Part shown: piece after piece, positions 61,421-64,000 of the stretch | Position numbering within the stretch: position 1 is the stretch's first letter | Layout of the letters: each line of letters starts with the position of its first letter | The notes under the pieces: generated by a model | What the model was told of the DNA's origin: nothing | The model's input: only the letters and a program-made list of their open reading frames with translations | Database searches by the model: none | Translations under genes and position numbers: made by a program | From: Lichenostomus cassidix | Taxonomy: Eukaryota; Chordata; Aves; Passeriformes; Meliphagidae | Assembly: GCA_008360975.2 (NCBI GenBank) | Contig: CM039182.1 | Coordinates: 25,454,324-25,518,323 of the forward strand | DNA: 64,000 nucleotides | Direction: 5' to 3'

Positions 61421-64000
61421 GTGAACCTGTTTGTTTTTCTTACAATTGTCTACCATTCTTTCTTGCTGTAACATTTTGTATTTTTTAGACACTTTTTTAA
61501 AAGTGCAGTCAAAGATAGTTTGTTACTTTGGAATATTCCTTCTGTCTTAACTCATGCTGACTTAGTTATGTTAATTATTTGAACCCTTCATTTTTAAAAA
61601 TTTTAGCATCTTAATGATGATTAAAATTGTAGTTATAAAAGTAAAAAAACCCCACTGTTGTTTTGTCCTGTTATTTTGGTGTTTCATAAAGATTGCTGAT
61701 GATTAGTAATATCTTTGTGTCATTACCTTTTAATAATTCAGTTGAATACAAAGTTTAGAGGGGATTGCATTGTAAGTGGTCAAAATATTAAAAAATTTTA
61801 ATTCTTTGCAGTTTAGCCTTAGATGTATTTTTTCAAGTAATTCATCATGCTTAGTTAGCTGAAGGTGTTTTCTTTTTGCTTTCATTAAAACTAAGTTGTC
61901 CTTATTGAGTCATTTCTTAATCACCTCTTTCTCCTCAAATTTATTAATAAACTTTTAATTAACGTTCTGATGCATTTATTCAAAATTCTTGGGTATATTT
62001 TCCTTCCTATGTTTATAACTTGCTGATTAACTCTGACAAGGTGTGATGCTGTGTCTCTGTTCTCACCGTAACTTGTAAGAGGGAATCAGCTTTTTGTGAA
62101 GTTTTTGCAGGCTTTTGTTCTTTGTCCCATTGTGACTCCACAACACAAACATTGGAAACTGAGGTGCAATAAGATATGGACTTTTTTAGGGATTGGGGGA
62201 TAAGAGGTGTTCCCTCTTATGGAATATAATCGTGAAAATCATGAAAAGTGCCCTGTAGCAGAACACGGACAAGTTCATAGGCCTTCTGTTAGGAAAAACA
62301 TTCTGCCAGAACTATTAGAAATTAGAAATAAAGCAATTATGATTGACTATCATACAATGTAAGTAAACTGATTACTGTGTTCCTTGTTTGATTTCTAATT
62401 GTTCTGGAAAGGGATGGCAAGGTGGTTTTATGTGCCTATCTGGAAACTTACTCCTGTAATAAAAGGACATTTTCTATTTTGTATAGATGCAGAGGATCCT
62501 TACTTAAATCTTCATAGCCTTCATACGAAAACTGTTTTTTTTCTAAGTGTTCCTTCATAGGGTACATGATGGCTTTTGTACTTGCACCTTATCTAATTCA
62601 TTGATGGCTTTGCTTATGCCAGCAGGAAGAAGCATTCTCTTATGTTGGTCTTTGTGTTCCAGTGTAGAGGAAAGATTTTAATCAATAGCATTGAATGCTG
62701 TGCTCTCAAGAAGTTACCTCCCAAATAGATGTACAGCTTGTGAGGAGACTCCCATTGGTAATATTATTACAGTCTGTTAGCATTCCTGATTCTCCTAAAT
62801 TGAGTGTTCTCGGGGGTTTTTTTCCAGCGAAAAGATTGATACTGAAAACAAATTAGTGAATATTAACTAGTGAAAATCATGAAAAGTGATTTTTTGTGAA
62901 GTGAGTGTATTGAGAAATGCATGCTTGTTGTCAAATGGAGCATTTCCATACCTTTGCAGGGGGATGAGAGCAGTATGAAATGGTGTACAAGATCACACAT
63001 CCCATAGGGAGGGACAGGTGTCCTGTCAGAATTCATTTGGCATAAGGTTAATACATAACTGGACATCCTTGCAAAAAACCCCTCAAGAAATAGCATACAG
63101 AATGCAGTGATTTCTAGTTGTTTTCCATGCGTTGAGCATTATGGAAACTAGTAGCAGCTGTATCAAATTAGTTACCCTATTTCTTATGTTTTAAGGTTGT
63201 GAGAACTTCGGTTTTGGAATAGCTTAGGCATGAATCATGGAAAATAACCTTGAAAGTGTTGGTTTTTATGTTGATCAGGTTTGATACATAAAGTTTTTAA
63301 TAAGCTAAATACTTTTAATTGATGTTTTCATTGAGATCTTTGCACTTGTCAGCATTAAGGGAAAGATAAATACAAAAGCACAGTAATCTGAGATATTAAC
63401 TTGCATTTTCTATGTCTTAAAAGTTATTGCACTTGGAAAGAATGATAAATATTTAGCTCTTTCTGCTTGTGTGTATATTTATAGATATGTGTCTAAAAAT
63501 ATGGATTGTTTTTGTACCTTAGGCTTTAATTCAGGGGAGATTGAAATGCATGATTTGGGATATACTTCCTGACTACCTGAGACTACATGGTTCATCCAGA
63601 TGTGGAAGAACATCTGTGTTATCCTAAAGTCTTCAATTACATGATCACTTACTGGTTTTTTCCCCTCCTTGGAATCCTTGTTTTACCTGTTACGTAGAGC
63701 ATGGTATATGCCCTCAATGAGAAGCTGTTTGGTGTTTTTCTTTTCTCCTTCTTAGATTTGTGTCCTCATGCTTACTGTTACACCTTGCTTTGAAGTCAGA
63801 AATCTGAATTTCTTCCTGAGTTTTTGCTTCTGTATAATAGGACTGTCTGAAATTCTGTTCACTTTACATCATATTTATATGAAAAGAAAGATTATATTAT
63901 TTACACTTTATGGATGTAGAAACACGAATCCATCCAGGTTCTAGAGTGTGGTTCTTCAGGTGACTCAGGATGTTGCATTCCATTTTAGAAGTTTAGAGTG

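Overview
This is nuclear DNA from a vertebrate, most likely a passerine bird. It has long AT-rich introns, GT-AG splice sites, a CpG-island promoter and no operon-like layout. Three things point to a passerine. A tRNA-Ile-derived SINE with a CR1-like tail sits at about 37.65-37.80 kb and matches what I know of the passerine family TguSINE1. A solo LTR at 43.90-44.78 kb has a 3' end like passerine ERV LTRs. Degraded CR1/L2-type LINE relics are also present. No species call is possible.

One gene is recognisable: the 5' part of GLCCI1 (glucocorticoid-induced transcript 1) on the + strand. Five coding exons lie at 21271-21718, 40220-40371, 49390-49476, 57431-57544 and 59563-59715. They join in one frame to 954 nt (318 codons) with consensus splice sites throughout. 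Human GLCCI1, as I recall it, is about 547 residues, so the 3' exons lie beyond the right edge. I looked for exon 6 in 59716-64000 and did not find it.

Layout: 1-20.33 kb is intergenic, AT-rich and has no recognisable gene; it holds an L2/CR1-like relic near 8.9-9.9 kb and a glucocorticoid-response-element-like site at 20.14 kb. From 20.34 to 22.22 kb is the CpG-island promoter, with a duplicated GC-rich block, three evenly spaced CCAAT boxes, GC boxes, short upstream ORFs and coding exon 1. Intron 1 (18.5 kb) carries an ancient CR1-type LINE ORF2 relic and the SINE. Intron 2 (9.0 kb) carries a complete solo LTR and a second, oppositely oriented probable LTR about 550 bp away. Introns 3 (8.0 kb) and 4 (2.0 kb) are ordinary. 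Intron 5 runs off the window and holds a possible reverse-transcriptase relic.

I see no CRISPR array, rRNA, functional tRNA, integron or defence system, and no previously undescribed multi-gene system. The observations most worth checking are regulatory or splicing details of GLCCI1: the CCAAT array, uORFs, NAGNAG acceptor, a dynein-light-chain motif split across a splice junction, and the LTR pair in intron 2.
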